Positions 5,443-7,234 of a DNA stretch of 7,234 nt are shown here, piece after piece (position 1 is the stretch's first letter; every line of letters begins with the position of its first letter). Origin of the DNA: Gammaproteobacteria bacterium (lineage in GTDB: Bacteria; Pseudomonadota; Gammaproteobacteria; Chromatiales; Chromatiaceae); assembly GCA_030621975.1 (NCBI GenBank), contig JAUXGQ010000072.1, positions 1 through 7,234 on the forward strand, in the 5' to 3' direction. The translations under genes and the position numbers were made by a program. Under the pieces are notes generated by a model. It worked only from the letters and a program-made list of their open reading frames with translations, did no database searches and had not been told where the DNA came from.

Positions 5443-6926
5443 GCGCACAACCGCAACCCGTCGTCCCGAGGCGCAAAAGTTTTGAGCCGATGCGCCGTCT
5501 GTTTGGGCTCCTTTTTTGTCTAATCGTCTTGTCTATGACGGGATGCGTCCACAGCCCCGGACGCCCTGTCTCCGAAACCGCAAGTCAATCCCCCCTGCAG
5601 CAGTGGACAGAGAAGGAACTGGCCCCCTACCTGGCGCAGCAGTTCGCCCGACATCCGAGATTCAAAGGCGAGCCGGTTGTTCTGGTCCGGTTGCAGGGTC
5701 CGGATATCAGCCCCGAGATCGACAATCTAACCCGCGGCCTGCGGGATCAGATCCGGGACGCGCTGCTCTCCACCCCCGGGATACGGCTGCCCTGGCAACC
5801 CCAAAGGCGCCAGGAGCAACATCATCGCCGCCCGCAAGGGGTGCACTGCAGGCAAGGCCCCGATGCCGATTATTTTATCGGTATAGAGATCGGCCCTACG
5901 GCCAATGACCAGTTTCGGGTCTCCGTGCGCGCCCTGGACGTCCAGGCGGGAGAGTGGGTCAGCGGCTTCGGCAAGAGCTGGGTGGGTCCACTGACCGCCA
6001 GCGAACTGCTGGCCCTGGGGGAGTCTCGGGCTGACGAATCCCTGCGCGGTCTGAGGGCGTTGCCCTTCGGCCCCGGTCAATCGGATCTGGCGGCGGCCTA
6101 TCTCGCTAACAACCTGAGCTGCCTGCTGCGCCAGCAGGCAGAGGCGGATCTACTGCTTTATGTGGAACCAAACCAGACCGACAAAAAGGGGCTAGGCACA
6201 CTGCTCAAGCTGGTCGGCAACAACCTGTCCCGCTACCGCGAGGTTCGGGTAACGGACAAAAGAGAGGAGGCGAACCTGCTGCTGCGCGGGGAGGCACACG
6301 AGGTCCAGCCGGGCTTGTACCAGGTGTGGACGGTATTGCACTCGAAGCGCTCCGGAGAACATCTGACGGGAGTCGACACCGCTGCCTACCTGCGCTTGCC
6401 GGCGAACGTTGCACCTGCGCACAACCTGAGGGTGCCGAAGAGCGCCCGTAGCAGGCGACCCACGCAACCCCGACTGGACCTGGTGGGACCCCGCCACGGG
6501 CGCTGGTCGACGGATGCCTGTCGTGGGCGGACGGAAGAGGCGTGTCGGACGTTGCAGCTCAGTGTCGAGAAGGCGGATCAGGTATTCGTATTCGCCCTCG
6601 GCGCCGCCAATCACCTGACCCGTGTTTACCCCGGCGCCTGCCGTCATCGCATCGAGCCGGTGGAAGCCGGGACGGCGGGGCACGCGTATCTCTTCCCTGA
6701 AACGCCCGTTGCTTCCGACCGAGGGACCGTCTACGCCGTCGCGGTAAACGGACCACAACTGAAAACGCGCTTTGCCCGGCTCCTGAACGATCTGCCCAAC
6801 GCCTGCATGAAAGTAGAAGAACCCCCCATGTCCGGCAGGCAACTGGATGCCTGGTTGAGGAAACTCGACCGACTGATTGAGGGAAACGGCGACCGTGTGA
6901 CCTGGACCGCAAGGCGTCTACCCTGA
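5439..6926 (+). CDS. Large lipoprotein with DUF4384-like C-terminal domain
   Basis: A 495-aa predicted lipoprotein. The signal has a basic stretch (Arg19-Arg20), a hydrophobic core and MTGC, with Cys36 as the lipidated residue; Met at -3 is less common but accepted. Residues about 50-215 form a domain beginning EKELAPYLAQQF with a GPDISPEIDNLTRGLRDQI stretch; it recalls periplasmic LpoB/CsgG/FlgO-type folds, but this is only an impression. A second alpha/beta region spans about 215-330. A basic linker follows (about 335-355). The C-terminal part (about 365-495) resembles DUF4384: ADQVFVFALG, then LTRVYPG, a YLFPE turn and TVYAVAVNG. DUF4384 domains are found in envelope and signalling proteins of unknown biochemistry. 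The gene overlaps the one before by ATGA, and a further gene follows 13 nt later. The region around residues 120-145 is unusually rich in Gln, His and Arg. Confidence 0.75.
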   Translation: MSAQPQPVVPRRKSFEPMRRLFGLLFCLIVLSMTGCVHSPGRPVSETASQSPLQQWTEKELAPYLAQQFARHPRFKGEPVVLVRLQGPDISPEIDNLTRGLRDQIRDALLSTPGIRLPWQPQRRQEQHHRRPQGVHCRQGPDADYFIGIEIGPTANDQFRVSVRALDVQAGEWVSGFGKSWVGPLTASELLALGESRADESLRGLRALPFGPGQSDLAAAYLANNLSCLLRQQAEADLLLYVEPNQTDKKGLGTLLKLVGNNLSRYREVRVTDKREEANLLLRGEAHEVQPGLYQVWTVLHSKRSGEHLTGVDTAAYLRLPANVAPAHNLRVPKSARSRRPTQPRLDLVGPRHGRWSTDACRGRTEEACRTLQLSVEKADQVFVFALGAANHLTRVYPGACRHRIEPVEAGTAGHAYLFPETPVASDRGTVYAVAVNGPQLKTRFARLLNDLPNACMKVEEPPMSGRQLDAWLRKLDRLIEGNGDRVTWTARRLP

Positions 6927-6932
6927 GGAGGT
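6926..6932 (+). promoter_or_regulatory. Ribosome binding site for the last gene
   Basis: AGGAGGT, beginning on the last base of the previous stop codon, lies 7 nt before the ATG at 6940. It is the best Shine-Dalgarno match in the window and makes the following frame a real gene despite its damaged or missing 3' end. Confidence 0.75.
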
Positions 6933-6939
6933 ACTGAGC

Positions 6940-7234
6940 ATGCTTCGAACATTGGGATTCCTATCAGGGGTCGGCCTCAGCATCGCGGGATTCCTGCTGC
7001 TGCTGGAACCGGCCGACTTGCTGCGGATTCAAGCCTCGACGACCTCCGCACTGGCGCAGATCCTGCCCAAACAGAGGGATTCTTTCGGACCCCGGGTGGA
7101 TCGGCTGCGCGATGCCCTGGCAGCCGACCAAGGCCGTCCGGCACACGCCCCCCCCCCCCCCCCCCCGCCCACTCTAGTGATTTCTTTTTGCGTAGTCGTG
7201 GGCCAAGCGGGCCTTGGTAAAAACAAACCTGAAA
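6940..7234 (+). CDS. Start of exported or membrane-anchored protein, 3' partial
   Basis: The gene begins MLRTLGFLSGVG after a near-perfect ribosome site and runs off the window. Residues about 4-21 are hydrophobic (a signal anchor or uncleaved signal peptide). They are followed by EPADLL and a helical, Gln/Arg-containing segment to about residue 69. From 7148 the frame enters a run of 19 C residues, read as poly-Pro, and then sequence of different base composition (residue 77 onward). The first 69 codons look genuine; what follows may be a different sequence joined by error, or the gene shifted out of frame. No family can be assigned. Its place as sixth gene of the operon suggests another envelope component. 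Confidence 0.6.
   Translation, partial: MLRTLGFLSGVGLSIAGFLLLLEPADLLRIQASTTSALAQILPKQRDSFGPRVDRLRDALAADQGRPAHAPPPPPPPTLVISFCVVVGQAGLGKNKPE
7148..7166. repeat. Homopolymer of 19 C residues
   Basis: An uninterrupted run of 19 C residues inside the last reading frame. Possible meanings are a slippage-prone phase-variation tract or an artefact of sequencing or assembly near a contig end. No other homopolymer of this length is in the window, and the base composition changes just after it. Confidence 0.95.

Noticed and set aside
6192..6842. Minus-strand 216-codon open frame opposite the large lipoprotein gene
   Set aside because: No start signal or protein features; it fully overlaps a convincing lipoprotein gene.
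2551..7234. Zorya-type anti-phage system (ZorA/ZorB plus effector)
   Set aside because: The channel and Asp-headed partner invite the comparison. However, the partner lacks the peptidoglycan-binding domain, the channel lacks the long ZorA cytoplasmic tail, and no helicase or nuclease gene is present; the neighbours are lipoproteins.
2551..7234. Ordinary Tol-Pal or TonB-ExbBD operon
   Set aside because: No TonB, TolA, TolB, Pal or YbgC/YbgF-like protein can be seen among the neighbours, and the partner protein does not look like TolR or ExbD beyond its membrane helix.
1..7234. CRISPR array, tRNA/rRNA genes, insertion sequences
   Set aside because: No regularly spaced direct repeats, no cloverleaf or rRNA-like stretch, and no transposase frame were found on either strand.

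Overview
The window reads as chromosomal DNA of a GC-rich gammaproteobacterium, roughly 60% G+C by eye. The main hints are a doublet of GTAG-type REP sequences (a REPIN), good Shine-Dalgarno sites, dense operon packing and divergent envelope genes of a proteobacterial type. Genus cannot be read from the sequence. The right-hand end carries a run of 19 C residues followed by sequence of different composition, which looks like a contig edge or a misassembly.

Left part (1-2550), ordinary single genes. A HAD-superfamily hydrolase (19-867) is followed by a probable intrinsic terminator and then a REPIN (910-977). Next comes a membrane-anchored alpha/beta hydrolase of the BEM46/YfhR type (1012-1854). 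It converges on a small RRM-type RNA-binding protein on the minus strand (1925-2197), with a perfect 16-bp inverted repeat between them. The 353-bp gap 2198-2550 separates the divergent RRM gene and the large operon; it holds candidate promoters for both directions.

Right part (2551 to the end), a tightly packed plus-strand operon of at least six genes, with gaps of 17, 5, -4, -4 and 13 nt. In order they encode: a secreted helical protein (278 aa); a Cys-rich lipoprotein (182 aa); a polytopic inner-membrane protein with MotA/TolQ/ExbB-like signatures (211 aa); a single-pass protein with an Asp at the entry to its membrane helix, a periplasmic coiled coil and an unfamiliar C-terminal domain (283 aa); a large lipoprotein with a DUF4384-like C-terminus (495 aa); and the start of a further membrane-anchored or exported protein.

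The interpretation I favour is that this operon encodes an undescribed proton-motive-force-driven envelope machine. A divergent ExbB/ExbD (MotA/MotB)-like motor pair would sit in the inner membrane and act on, or together with, two lipoproteins and a secreted helical partner. The motor assignment rests on motif-level reading only; no component is close enough to TolQR, ExbBD, MotAB or ZorAB to name.
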